Shown: positions 30,309-39,360 of the stretch, one piece after another | Numbering within the stretch: the first letter of the stretch is position 1 | Layout of the letters: each line of letters opens with the position of its first letter | From: Pseudoclavibacter sp. RFBB5 | GTDB lineage: Bacteria; Actinomycetota; Actinomycetes; Actinomycetales; Microbacteriaceae | DNA: 64,000 nt | NCBI RefSeq assembly: GCF_002931555.1 | Contig: NZ_PSTZ01000007.1 | Coordinates: forward strand, 1 to 64,000 | Reading direction: 5' to 3' | Notes under the pieces: model-generated | What the model was told of the DNA's origin: nothing | Databases searched by the model: none | The model's input: only the letters and a program-made list of their open reading frames with translations | Translations under genes and position numbers: made by a program

Positions 30309-31505
30309 ATGCCGACGCACCAGGCTCCACACCGAACCTCCCGAATCCTGCCGCTCGCGGCGCTGACGACCGTCCTCGGCCTGCTGGTGAGCGGATGCAC
30401 GAGTGCCGGCGGTGACGGCGGCGGCAGTTCCGCAGACCCGGCCTCGCCGCAGGTGACCAGGTCGGGCGCCCCGGAGGGCGAGCTGCCCGCTGAGCTCCAG
30501 GACGAGCTGCGGGCAGCGCTCGACGAGGTCATGGCCGAGTACGACGTTCCGGGCGCTGCTGTCGGTGTGTGGATTCCGGGCCAGGGCTCGTGGACGACCG
30601 CTGCCGGCCTCGCGAACGTGGAGGCGAACACACCGACGACAACCGACATGTCGTGGCCCATCCGAAGCATCACGAAGTCGTACACGGTCTCGATGATCCT
30701 GCAGCTCGCCGACGAGGGCGAGCTGAGCCTTGACGACACGATCGACCAGTACGTCGATGGCGTCACGAACGGCGACAAGATCACGCTGCTGCAGCTGGCG
30801 AACATGTCGAGCGGCAACGCCGACTACGTCACCGAAGCCTTCCAGGACAAGTTCCTGGCCGACCCGACGAAGGTCTACACGCTCGAGGAGCTCAACAGCT
30901 TCGTCCTCGACCAGCCAGCTCAGTTCGAGCCCGGCACCGAGTACGTGTACACGAACGCCAACACGAACCTGCTCGGCGCGGTCGTCGAGAAGGTCACCGG
31001 CGCGGCCTACGCTGACGCCATCCAGGAGCGCATCCTGACCCCGCTCGGGCAGACCGGCACGACGTACATCACGGACGTCGACGACTGGGCGCAGCCACAT
31101 CCCACCGGGTACGTCATCGACGGCGAGCCGATGCCGATGGAGGAGAACTCCTCGATCCTCGGGCCGGCCGGTTCGCTGTTCTCGACCCTCGAAGACGGCA
31201 GGGCGTGGGCCGAGACGCTCGGCACGGGCGCGCTGCTGAAGCCGGAGACGCAGGAGCTGCGGGAGATCGGGCACAAGATCCCGAGCCCGCCCTACGACCT
31301 GTACGCGGTCGGCATGGGGGAGACGAACGGCTGGTTCGGGCACAACGGGGAGGGCCTCGGCTTCACGGCCGCGACCTTCCACGACCCGGCGACCGGGGCG
31401 AGCATCGTCGTCTACATGAACGTCTCGAACAACCCGGATGCGCATCCAGCGGATCAGGGCTTCCGCGCGCTCGCCGAGGTTCTCGCGAACGGAACGGGCG
31501 CATGA
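30309..31505 (+). CDS. Lipoprotein serine hydrolase (class C beta-lactamase fold)
   Basis: 398-residue secreted serine hydrolase of the beta-lactamase/D-Ala-D-Ala carboxypeptidase (S12) family. The signal ends in GLLVSGC with lipobox cysteine at about residue 30. Active-site motifs are SITK (Ser about 118), YTNANTNLLG for the YxN motif, and FGHNGEGLGF for the third (HxG) motif. It is exported and acts on cell-wall peptides, D-amino acid peptides or esters. ATG 30309 has GAGGA upstream. The stop overlaps the PBP4-type gene (ATGA), making an envelope operon with a second serine hydrolase beyond it. Beta-lactam resistance is possible but not shown. Confidence 0.9.
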   Translation: MPTHQAPHRTSRILPLAALTTVLGLLVSGCTSAGGDGGGSSADPASPQVTRSGAPEGELPAELQDELRAALDEVMAEYDVPGAAVGVWIPGQGSWTTAAGLANVEANTPTTTDMSWPIRSITKSYTVSMILQLADEGELSLDDTIDQYVDGVTNGDKITLLQLANMSSGNADYVTEAFQDKFLADPTKVYTLEELNSFVLDQPAQFEPGTEYVYTNANTNLLGAVVEKVTGAAYADAIQERILTPLGQTGTTYITDVDDWAQPHPTGYVIDGEPMPMEENSSILGPAGSLFSTLEDGRAWAETLGTGALLKPETQELREIGHKIPSPPYDLYAVGMGETNGWFGHNGEGLGFTAATFHDPATGASIVVYMNVSNNPDAHPADQGFRALAEVLANGTGA

Positions 31506-33160
31506 TCTTCGGCACAGCGAACCCAGGCGAGCGCGCCGGGCGGATGCGCCGACCAGAGTTCGGCCGCGGCGCAAGCGTTCTGACGGCGGGGGCCGTCGCG
31601 ATGCTGCTGCTCACGGGGTGCGTCGCGGCCGACGCGAACGACGCGGAGGTCCCGGTGTGGGACGGGACGACGCTCGTCTCGGTTCCCGGGCTCCCGGATG
31701 AGGCGCTGGAAGTGATGAACCAGCCGCAGTTCGCGAGCGGTCGCTGGTCGATCTCGGTCGAGGACCTCGACACGGGGGAGACGCTCATCGATCTCGACGG
31801 TGGGAAGCTCGCCGAGCCTGGCTCGTTCGTGAAGACGTACAGCGCAGGAGCTGCGTGGGTGAAGTGGGGGCCGGACCACACGGTCACGACGCCAGTGAAG
31901 CAGTCCGGTGAGGTCTCGGCGGGCACCCTCGATGGCGACCTCGTGCTCGTCGGGCAGGGAGACCTGACGATGGGCGGGCGCACGAAGGACGACGGCACGG
32001 TCAGCTTCGCGAACCTCGATCACAACGACGCCAACCCGCTGCCGGGCGCGACGCTCACCCCGGAGGACCCGCTCACGGGCCTCGACGAGCTGGCCGGGCA
32101 GGTGAAGGCGTCCGGCATCACGACGGTGAACGGCGACGTGATCATCGACGACCGCCTGTTTGAGGGGACGCTCGCCGAGCAGCCCATCACCCCGATCGTC
32201 ATCAACCAGAACCTCCTCGACGTGCTCGTCACGCCGGGCGAGGCGGGCCAGCCTGCGACTGCCGCGCTGACGCCAGCCGTCGGCAAGTGGACGCTGGACC
32301 TGCAGGTGGAGACGGTGCCTGCGGGCGAGGAGTCCAAGGTCTCCGCGCCGAAGGTATCGGCGAGCGACCCCAACACGCTTGTCGTGTCCGGCACGATCGC
32401 CGCGGATGCTGACCCCGTGCTGCGCGTTTTCGAGTTCGACGACCCGTCGACGTTCGCCCGTACGGCCTTCATCGAGGCGCTCGAACGCGCGGGAGTGACG
32501 GTCAGTGCGGACCCGTTCGCGGAAAACCCGACGTCGGCGCTCCCCGAGTGGGATGCCGTCGAGGCGCTGCCCGCGGTCGCCGAGCTCGAGTCGCTCCCAC
32601 TCGCCGAAGAGATCACCTACGTCATGAAGGTCAGCTACAACCGCGGCGCTCAGACCCTCATCTGCCGCCTCGCGGTCGACGCAGGCAAGAACGACTGCGA
32701 CGAGGATGGCATGGGCGTCGCGCAGGCGATCTGGGCCGAGGCCGGCCTCGATACGACTGGCGCCTCGCTCGTCGACGGCTCCGGCCTCGAGGGCAACTAC
32801 ATCACGCCGAAGAACGCCGTGCAGATCCAGTCGCTCATGGCCGAGCGGCCGGATGCCGAGCGGTGGCGCGACACGATGCCCATCCTGGGCGTCGACGGGT
32901 CGCTCGCCGACGTGCAGAAGGACAGCCCCGCCGCGGGCAGGGTGTACGCGAAGACGGGCACGCTCGTGGGCGGCGACGCCTTCAACGATCGGCTCCGCCT
33001 CGCAACCAAGACCCTCGGCGGCGTCATGCAGACCGAGTCCGGCCGCAACCTGGCCTTCACGATCATCGTGAACCAGGGCTTCTACGAGGGCATGCCGGGC
33101 GTCTTCGAGGCGAACGACAACGTCGGCCAGGTCGCGGCGATCATCCAACAGGCCTACTGA
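31502..33160 (+). CDS. PBP4-type D-Ala-D-Ala carboxypeptidase (S13)
   Basis: 552-residue low-molecular-weight penicillin-binding protein of the DacB/S13 family, acting outside the membrane on peptidoglycan side chains. A lipobox MLLLTGC near residues 33-39 makes it a lipoprotein. The motifs are diverged but complete: SFVK with nucleophile Ser at about residue 110 in AEPGSFVKTYSAG, SYN in KVSYNRGAQTL, and KTG in RVYAKTGTLVGG. The large insertion between the first two motifs (GDLVLVGQGDLTMGG, DVIIDDRLFEG) is typical of S13. ATG 31502 overlaps the upstream serine hydrolase stop. SYN in place of SDN or SSN is unusual. Confidence 0.9.
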   Translation: MIFGTANPGERAGRMRRPEFGRGASVLTAGAVAMLLLTGCVAADANDAEVPVWDGTTLVSVPGLPDEALEVMNQPQFASGRWSISVEDLDTGETLIDLDGGKLAEPGSFVKTYSAGAAWVKWGPDHTVTTPVKQSGEVSAGTLDGDLVLVGQGDLTMGGRTKDDGTVSFANLDHNDANPLPGATLTPEDPLTGLDELAGQVKASGITTVNGDVIIDDRLFEGTLAEQPITPIVINQNLLDVLVTPGEAGQPATAALTPAVGKWTLDLQVETVPAGEESKVSAPKVSASDPNTLVVSGTIAADADPVLRVFEFDDPSTFARTAFIEALERAGVTVSADPFAENPTSALPEWDAVEALPAVAELESLPLAEEITYVMKVSYNRGAQTLICRLAVDAGKNDCDEDGMGVAQAIWAEAGLDTTGASLVDGSGLEGNYITPKNAVQIQSLMAERPDAERWRDTMPILGVDGSLADVQKDSPAAGRVYAKTGTLVGGDAFNDRLRLATKTLGGVMQTESGRNLAFTIIVNQGFYEGMPGVFEANDNVGQVAAIIQQAY

Positions 33161-33203
33161 CCGACCAGGATGCACGCGCACGAACCAGATGAGGAGACAG
33201 GAC

Positions 33204-34430
33204 ATGTCCACGATCGCGAAGCGCACGACGGTGACCGCCGCAGCACTGGTGGCCCTTCTGGGGCTGGCGTCCTGCGCGGCTGAGACGCCGGCAGCCTCGG
33301 CACCCGCATCCACGCTCAAGCCGTTCGACGAAGCCGCGGTCACGGCCGTCTTCGAGGAGACCGCGGAGGCGCTCGGGCAGCCGGGCGCCGTGATGCTGCT
33401 GCGCACGCCGGAGGGGGAGTTCACGGCGACCTACGGTGTGACGAAGCCGGGCGGCAGCACGCCCGTCTCGGTCGCCGACCACATCCGCATCGGCTCCAAC
33501 ACGAAGACGTGGACGGGCACCGTCATCCTGCAGCTCGTGCAGGAGGGCAAGATCGCGCTCGAGGACCCGGTGTCGAAGTACCGCCCAGACGTGCCGAACG
33601 GCGACAGCATCACGATCGAGCAGATGCTGCTCATGCGCAGCGGGCTCGCCAACTACACGGAGACGCTCGAGCTCAACACGGCACTGGATGAGGAACCCGA
33701 CCGGGTGTGGCAGCCGGAGGAGCTCATCAAGTTGGCGTTGCCGTTGCCCGTGGACTTCGAGCCGGGCACTGACTACCACTACTCGAACACCAACACGATC
33801 CTGCTCGGCCTCATCGCCCAGGACCTCGACGGGAAGCCCCTCGCCGAGATCTACCAGGACCGCATCTTCACGCCGCTTGGCCTCGACGAGACGTCGTTCC
33901 CCGAGATCGGCGACAGCAGCATCCCGTCACCGCATTCGGACGGCTACTTCTGGTGGACGAACGTCAACACGCTCGGCTCGTCGAAGCTGCCGCCGGACCT
34001 CATGAAGCAGGTCGAGGAGGGCACGTTCACGCCCAACGACGGCACCCTCGACAACCCGTCGTGGGCGTGGTCGGCTGGCGCCGGCCTCTCGACCGCGGGC
34101 GACCTCGCCGACTGGGTGGAAGCGCTCGGCGGGAAGAGCGGCGACATCCTCGAACCGGACATGCAGCAGGCGCGGATGGACAGCTTCCAGCCGACCAGCA
34201 AGAACCCGGCCGACCCGTCGTACGGCTACAACATCGCGCACTTCGGCCAGTTCTACGGCCACACGGGCGAGCTTCCCGGCTTCAACTCCTTCATGGGCTA
34301 CGACCCGGAGGCCGACGTCACGCTGGTGGTGTGGGCGAACCTCGCCCCGGCGGCGAACGGCGCGGGGCCGGCCACCGAGATCGCGAAGGCGCTCATCGGG
34401 GCGCTCTACAGCAAGCCGGTGGAGGGCTAG
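33204..34430 (+). CDS. Second lipoprotein serine hydrolase (S12)
   Basis: 408-residue paralogue of the enzyme at 30309. Signal and lipobox LLGLASC lie near residues 18-24. Motifs: SNTK in IRIGSNTKTWTG (Ser about 100), YSNTN for YxN, and YGHTGELPGF for the HxG motif. ATG 33204 was preferred over 33189 because GAGGAGAC lies just before it. It follows the PBP4 gene by 43 bases and is probably in the same transcript. Family members hydrolyse D-peptides, esters or beta-lactams; which applies here is unknown. A hairpin terminator follows. Confidence 0.9.
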   Translation: MSTIAKRTTVTAAALVALLGLASCAAETPAASAPASTLKPFDEAAVTAVFEETAEALGQPGAVMLLRTPEGEFTATYGVTKPGGSTPVSVADHIRIGSNTKTWTGTVILQLVQEGKIALEDPVSKYRPDVPNGDSITIEQMLLMRSGLANYTETLELNTALDEEPDRVWQPEELIKLALPLPVDFEPGTDYHYSNTNTILLGLIAQDLDGKPLAEIYQDRIFTPLGLDETSFPEIGDSSIPSPHSDGYFWWTNVNTLGSSKLPPDLMKQVEEGTFTPNDGTLDNPSWAWSAGAGLSTAGDLADWVEALGGKSGDILEPDMQQARMDSFQPTSKNPADPSYGYNIAHFGQFYGHTGELPGFNSFMGYDPEADVTLVVWANLAPAANGAGPATEIAKALIGALYSKPVEG

Positions 34431-34472
34431 CGTCCGCACGCGCACGCGCCCGCGCCCGCGCCCCCGCAATTG

Positions 34473-34519
34473 GGTCGTTTTCACCCCTCTTGGGGCGGTC
34501 GAATGGGGTGAAAACGACC
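34473..34519. terminator. Long bidirectional hairpin terminator
   Basis: GGTCGTTTTCACCCC (34473-34487) pairs perfectly with GGGGTGAAAACGACC (34505-34519) across 17 bases. It sits between converging genes and contains T4 or A4 within the arms rather than after them. A GC-only CGC-rich stretch precedes it. Confidence 0.65.
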
Positions 34520-34566
34520 TATGGCACCGGACGTGTCGGCGTCTTGAAGAGGTTGGGGCCGGCGCG

Positions 34567-35505
34567 TCACGAGGTCACGTGCCAGAACGCCATCGGCTGC
34601 GCCGGTCCGCCGCAGCTCTCCGGGGTATCAGACGGGGCCGATCCGACTTCACCGGTCCCATCGATCGCGACGCCTGCGCGCACGGTGCCGAGCCCTGGAA
34701 CGTCGACGCTCTGGCCGTCGTCGCTCAGGACGGAACCGAACGGGAACTGCAGCAGCGCCCGGCTCCGGCCATCGACGAGGTACCAGCAGCCGGTGTCACT
34801 CAACTCGAGTGTCCCCATCACCTGGTTGTACATCGGGCGCGTGGGCGAGTGCTCCGGTGTGAGCAGCACGGTCTCACCGGTGGTTGTCGCCAGGAGTGAC
34901 GGGAGCGTCGGCCAATCCTCGTAGCCGTTGGTGAACGTCGTCACGACCTCGCCAAACGAGTTGCAGAAGAGGTTCCATTCGGCCTCAACTTGCCGCGTTG
35001 GAACGAGGGTGATCTGCCATTCGCCGTCCACGACGTTCGCGATGGCCTTGTCGTTCACGTAGGTGGCGTTGTACCGCTCTGGTGACTGGATGGACGGATC
35101 TGGTCGCCACGCCTCGACGCATCCGGCAACAGCCTCGGCTTCGGTCAGCTGCGGCTGTTCTGCGGGCGCGGGCGTCGACGGTGACGGCTCACTCGTCGCG
35201 TCCGGCGTGGTGCCGACGACGGGGCCCGGGGCGCCGAGATAGGTGGTCGCGGCGAACACGAGTGCTGCCACGGCTGCGCCCGTCACCGCGACGAGGCCGA
35301 CGCTCCACGCGAGGCGCGAGCGAGTGCGTGCGCGGCCTCTGCGAGAACGGGCGGAGGGGACCGGCTGCGCTTCACTCTCGAGAGGGGTGGCGAGGATGCT
35401 CGCCTTGCCCGTCGCGGCTCGTGCCCGCTGGTTCTCGGTCAGGGTCGTGAACGGTGCAGCGTCGAGCTTGCGCAGCTGCTTCAGGGTTTCGTCGTCGACG
35501 TTCAT
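34567..35505 (-). CDS. Membrane protein partner of an ECF sigma factor
   Basis: 312-residue single-pass membrane protein. Residues 1-60 are cytosolic and helical (MNVDDETLKQLRKLDAAPF, TLTENQRARAATGKASIL), like the sigma-binding part of anti-sigma factors but without a ZAS HxxxCxxC motif. One helix (LAWSVGLVAVTGAAVAALVF) spans about residues 75-97. The outer part ends in an 85-residue domain (GTLELSDTGCWYLV...QFPFGSVLSDDGQSVDVPGLGTV...ESCGGPAQPMAFW) also found in the lipoprotein at 29620-30141. ATG 35505 overlaps the sigma factor stop (ATGA). An anti-sigma role is inferred from order and topology. Confidence 0.75.
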   Translation of the reverse strand: MNVDDETLKQLRKLDAAPFTTLTENQRARAATGKASILATPLESEAQPVPSARSRRGRARTRSRLAWSVGLVAVTGAAVAALVFAATTYLGAPGPVVGTTPDATSEPSPSTPAPAEQPQLTEAEAVAGCVEAWRPDPSIQSPERYNATYVNDKAIANVVDGEWQITLVPTRQVEAEWNLFCNSFGEVVTTFTNGYEDWPTLPSLLATTTGETVLLTPEHSPTRPMYNQVMGTLELSDTGCWYLVDGRSRALLQFPFGSVLSDDGQSVDVPGLGTVRAGVAIDGTGEVGSAPSDTPESCGGPAQPMAFWHVTS

Positions 35506-36062
35506 GCCTGGTGCTCCGTGACGGTCGAGGGGGAATGCGGTGGTGGTGTCGGCTCTTCGAGGTGCTGACGCAGCGCGGCTCTGGCGCGGTGCAGGCGGAC
35601 GCGGTAGCTCTGTGCGCTGATGCCGAGCACCGTCCCGGCGAGGGAGGAGGGGAGCTGCTCCCAGATCGCGAGCGAGAGGACCTCCTGGTGGCTCGGGTCG
35701 AGTCGGCTCCACGCGGTGGCGAGGTCGAGGCGGGTGTCAGCTGCCCGCGCCTCGTCGCTGAACGGCAGCGTCTGCTCGGCGTCCGCGATCCGCACGCTGA
35801 GGTCGTTCCGCTTGCCCCTCTCGCGCCACTCGCGCAGCAGGCAGTTGCGCGCCGTGCCGAACAGCCAGGCGCGCGCCTCGTCGCGCAGTGGCGGCACGTC
35901 GTCGAGGCGGCGCCACGCGGTCAGGAAGACCTCGTGAGCGACGTCCTCGGCCGCGTGGAGAGACGTGCGGCGGGCGAGGAATCGCAGCACGTCGACGTAG
36001 CTGTCGTCGTACAGCGCGGAGAATCGCTCCGCGCGGTGGTTCTCGAGTCTGTTCGGGCTCAC
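35502..36062 (-). CDS. ECF-type RNA polymerase sigma factor
   Basis: 186-residue extracytoplasmic-function sigma-70. Region 2 is RFSALYDDSYVDVLRFLARRTSLHAAEDVAHEVFLTAWRRLDDVPP with ARAWLFGTARNCLLREWRERGKR (about residues 13-85); region 4 is RLDPSHQEVLSLAIWEQLPSSLAGTVLGISAQSYRVRLHRARAALRQ (about 118-165). It is followed by a coupled membrane gene that is the likely anti-sigma. GTG 36062 has TAGGAG close by. Expected to respond to envelope stress, in line with the neighbouring wall hydrolases. Confidence 0.92.
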   Translation of the reverse strand: MSPNRLENHRAERFSALYDDSYVDVLRFLARRTSLHAAEDVAHEVFLTAWRRLDDVPPLRDEARAWLFGTARNCLLREWRERGKRNDLSVRIADAEQTLPFSDEARAADTRLDLATAWSRLDPSHQEVLSLAIWEQLPSSLAGTVLGISAQSYRVRLHRARAALRQHLEEPTPPPHSPSTVTEHQA

Positions 36063-36136
36063 ATCTCCTACATGCCCAGAAACGCGCGACTGTTACAAAT
36101 CCGCGCAGATCGCGGTCGACGGACACGCGGGTGCGT

Positions 36137-36817
36137 TCAGTGGATGCCGGCTCCGCCATCCAGGTCGCCCGCCGCCGCCAGGTAGCGGACGACCGCGAGC
36201 ACGCGGCGGTGGTCGTCGGCGGCGACGGGAAGGCCGAAGGTGTCGTAGATGTTCGAGGTGTGGTGCACCACCGCTTTCTCGGACGACCCGAGGCGCGCGG
36301 CGATGTGGCTGTTGCTGCGCCCTTCGGCCATGAGGCCGAGCACCTCGAGCTGCCGGGGCGTGAGGTCTCCGACGGGCCCGCTGAGCTTGCTCGCGCGCGC
36401 GACGAGCACGGCGACCACGTCGGGGTCGAGAACCGTGCCGCCGGCCTGCACGTGGCGCAGGTCCGCGGTGAACGCGCGCACATCCGCGATGCGCTGCTTG
36501 AGGAGGTAGCCGACGCCCCCGTCGCGCTGCCCGATGAGCTCGCTCGCGTATCGCCGCTGCACGTGCTGCGAGAGCACGACGACCGCCACCTCGGGGTGGG
36601 CTTGGCGGATGCGGAGCGCCGCGACGAGACCCTCGTCGGTGTAGCTCGGCGGCATCCGGATGTCGGTGATCACCAGGTCGGGGACGTGCCGCTCGACCTC
36701 GACCTCCAGCTCGACCGCCGTCCCGACCGAGGCGACCACCTCCAAGCCGTCGTTGGTGAGGACATGCCCGAGCCCCTCCCGCAGCAGCACCTCATCCTCA
36801 CCGATCACGACTCGCAT
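36137..36817 (-). CDS. NarL/LuxR-family response regulator
   Basis: 226-residue two-component regulator. The receiver has the acidic pair in VVIGEDEVLL, phospho-acceptor aspartate in LVITDIRMPPSYTDEGL (about residue 52) and lysine in GYLLKQRI. The LuxR HTH is LTPRQLEVLGLMAEGRSNSHIAARLGSSEKAVVHHTSNIYDTFGL (about residues 150-195). It overlaps the histidine kinase gene by 13 bases, its evident partner. Targets unknown; the DosR-like palindrome at 30205 is a candidate because DosR belongs to the same subfamily, but this is speculative. Confidence 0.92.
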   Translation of the reverse strand: MRVVIGEDEVLLREGLGHVLTNDGLEVVASVGTAVELEVEVERHVPDLVITDIRMPPSYTDEGLVAALRIRQAHPEVAVVVLSQHVQRRYASELIGQRDGGVGYLLKQRIADVRAFTADLRHVQAGGTVLDPDVVAVLVARASKLSGPVGDLTPRQLEVLGLMAEGRSNSHIAARLGSSEKAVVHHTSNIYDTFGLPVAADDHRRVLAVVRYLAAAGDLDGGAGIH

Positions 36818-38547
36818 GGCAGCTCCACTCGTACTTCCGTTCCCGACCCGACGGGGGAGATCAAGGCGAAGGACCCGCCGAGGGTGTCGATGCGGTCGAC
36901 GAGCCCCTTCAGCCCGGAGCCGCCCTCGAGGCGCGCGCCGCCGCGTCCGTCGTCGCGCACCGAGACGCTCAGCAGGCTTCCCGTCTGCGTGATGCGCACC
37001 TCCACTGAGCGCGCCTCCGAATGCTTGACGGCGTTGGTGAGGGCCTCGGCGACGATAAGGTACGCCGACTGCGAGGTGGCGGAGGGCAGAGCGGCGTCGT
37101 CGGCGTCGCTCACGAGCCTGGCGGGGATCTCCAGCCGGTCGACGAGGTCTTCCGCGGCCGCGGTCAGGCCGCGTTCCACGAGCGCCGACGGCAGTACGGC
37201 GTGCACGAGGCTGCGCAGGTCGGCGGCGGCGACGTCGATGCGGTGCCGCAAGGCGGTCGCCTCGGTCACGGTCGACGGATGCGCGTCGGCGGAGTTCGCG
37301 ATCTGCTGCGCTTCGAGGGCGAGCAGCACGAGCTGCACCTGGAGCCCGTCGTGCAGGTCACGGGCGATGCGGCCGCGCTCGCGGTCGGCGGTCTCGACGA
37401 TGCGGAGCCTCGACTGCTGCAGCGCTTCGTTGCTGGCGAGGAGCGCCGCGGTGAGTCGTTCGCGGTCGAGTGCGATGGCGAGCACGCGACCGGCCCGGCG
37501 CACGCTCTCCGGGTCGGCGATCATCCGCCCGTCGTAGCTGATGGCACCGACCAGTCGGGACTCGACGTGCACCTCCTGCCAGCGGCGCGGCTCGGACTGG
37601 GCGCGCACATCCACGTCGAGCCCGTCCTCGTCGACGAACGCCTCCCGCTCGTCCGCCCAGTACGCGACACGCAGCGAGTCGTCACCGAGGGAACGGGCGA
37701 GCGCCGGGCCGACGACCGTGCGCGCGGAGCCGGCGAGGCTGAACCAGGCGCTGAGCGCCTCCGCCTCCACTGTCTGCGCGTAACCGCCGATGAGCACACC
37801 GAGGAGGAATGCGACGGGGATGCCCGCGATGACGACCAGTTGGATGGAGCCGATCACCTCGCCCGGAGCGCCGAGGACACGCAGCACGTTGGCGGAGAGG
37901 GGAATGCTCAGCACCGCCAGGATCCCGTACAGGTACAGGGGGAGCAGCACCCGCAGGTTCTTCGGGTCGGCGGAGCGGAGGCGGCGGATGAGCAGCGCGG
38001 CGGTGACGCCCATGACGCTGAGTCCGACGGCCGCCTGCACCCAGACGGCGATGACGTGCGAGGTGGAGTCGGGCGGCAGCGCGTAGAGCGGGATCTGCAG
38101 CAGGAGCGTCACCCCGTAGCCGACGGACACCGTGGCGATGCAGAGCCGCCCCTGGAGCCGTCCGGAAGGAAACGCGAGCAGCAGGTGCACGGTCACCGAG
38201 AGGATGAGGGTGGCGAAGACGGTGCTCAGCTCGACGAGCACGGGCAGGCCGAGGTTGCCGACCCCGCCAAGGAACATCGCGATCGCGCCGACGAGCAGCA
38301 GACCGCCGACCATGCTCAGCGGCCGCCGCCACCACGCGATGACGCCGGCGGCGGTCCAGACGAAGAAGACGACGGTGAACGCGACCGGCACCCAGAACGG
38401 GGCGGGCGCATCCACGCCGACGGCGAGCTGCATGCCGCCGAGGGCGATCGCGAGCACGGCGATGAGCAGCAAGGCTGGGCGCAGGGCATCGCCTCGCGTC
38501 GCACGGAGGGGGACTCGTGCTGCTCGGGCATCGGTGGATCGGGTCAC
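36805..38547 (-). CDS. Membrane sensor histidine kinase (HisKA_3)
   Basis: 580-residue NarX/LiaS-like kinase. The N-terminal 240 residues hold about seven or eight transmembrane helices; a soluble linker follows (about 250-365). The dimerisation and phosphorylation site is DRERGRIARDLHDGLQVQLVLLALEAQQI with His at about residue 402. The HATPase domain shows YLIVAEALTNAVKHSEA (N-box), VRDDGRGGA and GSGLKGLVDRIDTLGG (G-boxes). GTG 38547 has GAGGTGAG upstream. With many helices and no extracellular domain it probably senses a membrane-borne signal. Cotranscribed with the NarL-type regulator. Confidence 0.92.
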   Translation of the reverse strand: MTRSTDARAARVPLRATRGDALRPALLLIAVLAIALGGMQLAVGVDAPAPFWVPVAFTVVFFVWTAAGVIAWWRRPLSMVGGLLLVGAIAMFLGGVGNLGLPVLVELSTVFATLILSVTVHLLLAFPSGRLQGRLCIATVSVGYGVTLLLQIPLYALPPDSTSHVIAVWVQAAVGLSVMGVTAALLIRRLRSADPKNLRVLLPLYLYGILAVLSIPLSANVLRVLGAPGEVIGSIQLVVIAGIPVAFLLGVLIGGYAQTVEAEALSAWFSLAGSARTVVGPALARSLGDDSLRVAYWADEREAFVDEDGLDVDVRAQSEPRRWQEVHVESRLVGAISYDGRMIADPESVRRAGRVLAIALDRERLTAALLASNEALQQSRLRIVETADRERGRIARDLHDGLQVQLVLLALEAQQIANSADAHPSTVTEATALRHRIDVAAADLRSLVHAVLPSALVERGLTAAAEDLVDRLEIPARLVSDADDAALPSATSQSAYLIVAEALTNAVKHSEARSVEVRITQTGSLLSVSVRDDGRGGARLEGGSGLKGLVDRIDTLGGSFALISPVGSGTEVRVELPCES

Positions 38548-38775
38548 GTCGAGCTCACCTCGGCTCAGGCCACGAAATGCAACGGTGCGTCCCGCGAGCG
38601 CTCGTCTCGCGGAGATGCGGTGCTGCGCGCTGGGGGAGCGTGGACGAAGCTTATCCCCGCGGTGTCGCGCGGGCTACCCTGGTGGTTTGCTCGTGCGGGC
38701 GGCTGCTCGCCGTGGGCGCGGGTGACGGAGTGGACCGGTGCTGGGCACTCGCGGCGGGTTGGGCGGAGGAGACGC

Positions 38776-39360
38776 GTGTCGGTACGGGCTGGGCGGTGGT
38801 TTCTGGTGGTGGCGGCCGTCGCGTTTATCGCCGGCCTCGCGTGGTTCGCGCTCGTCGAGGCTGTCGCGGGGCCGTGGGCGAAGGGTTCGACGGGTGGCGC
38901 GGTGCTGGCGCTGCTCGGGGCCGTGGCGCTCAGCGCGGGCGCGGTGCTCTTCGGTCGGTTCGTCGAGGCGAGGGTCGAGGGGGCCGGTCTCGTGATCAGG
39001 TCCGTGCGGCGAAGGGAGCGGGTCATCCCTGTCGACGTCATCGACGAGGTCGTCGTCGTCGAGCGCCTGCTGCTTCCGACGAGGACGGGCCCGGGGACTG
39101 CCGCGCGAGTGATTCTGCGGCGCGGTGACGACACGATCGCGGCGTTCACGCCGCATGGTCTCCGGGTCGTGGACGCGCTCTTGGCGGCGGGGTGCAGCGT
39201 CACGCGCATCAGCGAACCGCTCTCGCCGATGCGCGTGCGGCGCCGGTACCGGGGCGGGGCGAGCGTCGGCGAGGTTCTCGTGGCGGGAGCGCCGGCGTTC
39301 GCGATCGTCGTCGCAGCGCTGGTGCTGCTCTGGGCCTTGACCGACTTGCTCGCCGGCTAG
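38776..39360 (+). CDS. Membrane protein with PH-like domain
   Basis: 194-residue protein with two N-terminal transmembrane helices (about residues 6-28 and 38-58), a soluble middle of about 90 residues (EGAGLVIRSVRRRERVIPVDVIDEVVVVERLLL...AARVILRRGDDTIAAFTPHGLRVVDALLAAG) resembling the bacterial PH/DUF304 fold, and a C-terminal helix. GGAGGAGA before GTG 38776 fixes the start. Family function unknown. Convergent with the PucR-type gene with no gap, so transcripts collide here; no hairpin is seen. Confidence 0.75.
   Translation: MSVRAGRWFLVVAAVAFIAGLAWFALVEAVAGPWAKGSTGGAVLALLGAVALSAGAVLFGRFVEARVEGAGLVIRSVRRRERVIPVDVIDEVVVVERLLLPTRTGPGTAARVILRRGDDTIAAFTPHGLRVVDALLAAGCSVTRISEPLSPMRVRRRYRGGASVGEVLVAGAPAFAIVVAALVLLWALTDLLAG

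Noticed and set aside
37021-38775. Long plus-strand open frame before the PH-like gene
   Set aside because: Antisense to the histidine kinase; only its last 194 codons, after a ribosome site at about 38765, are real.
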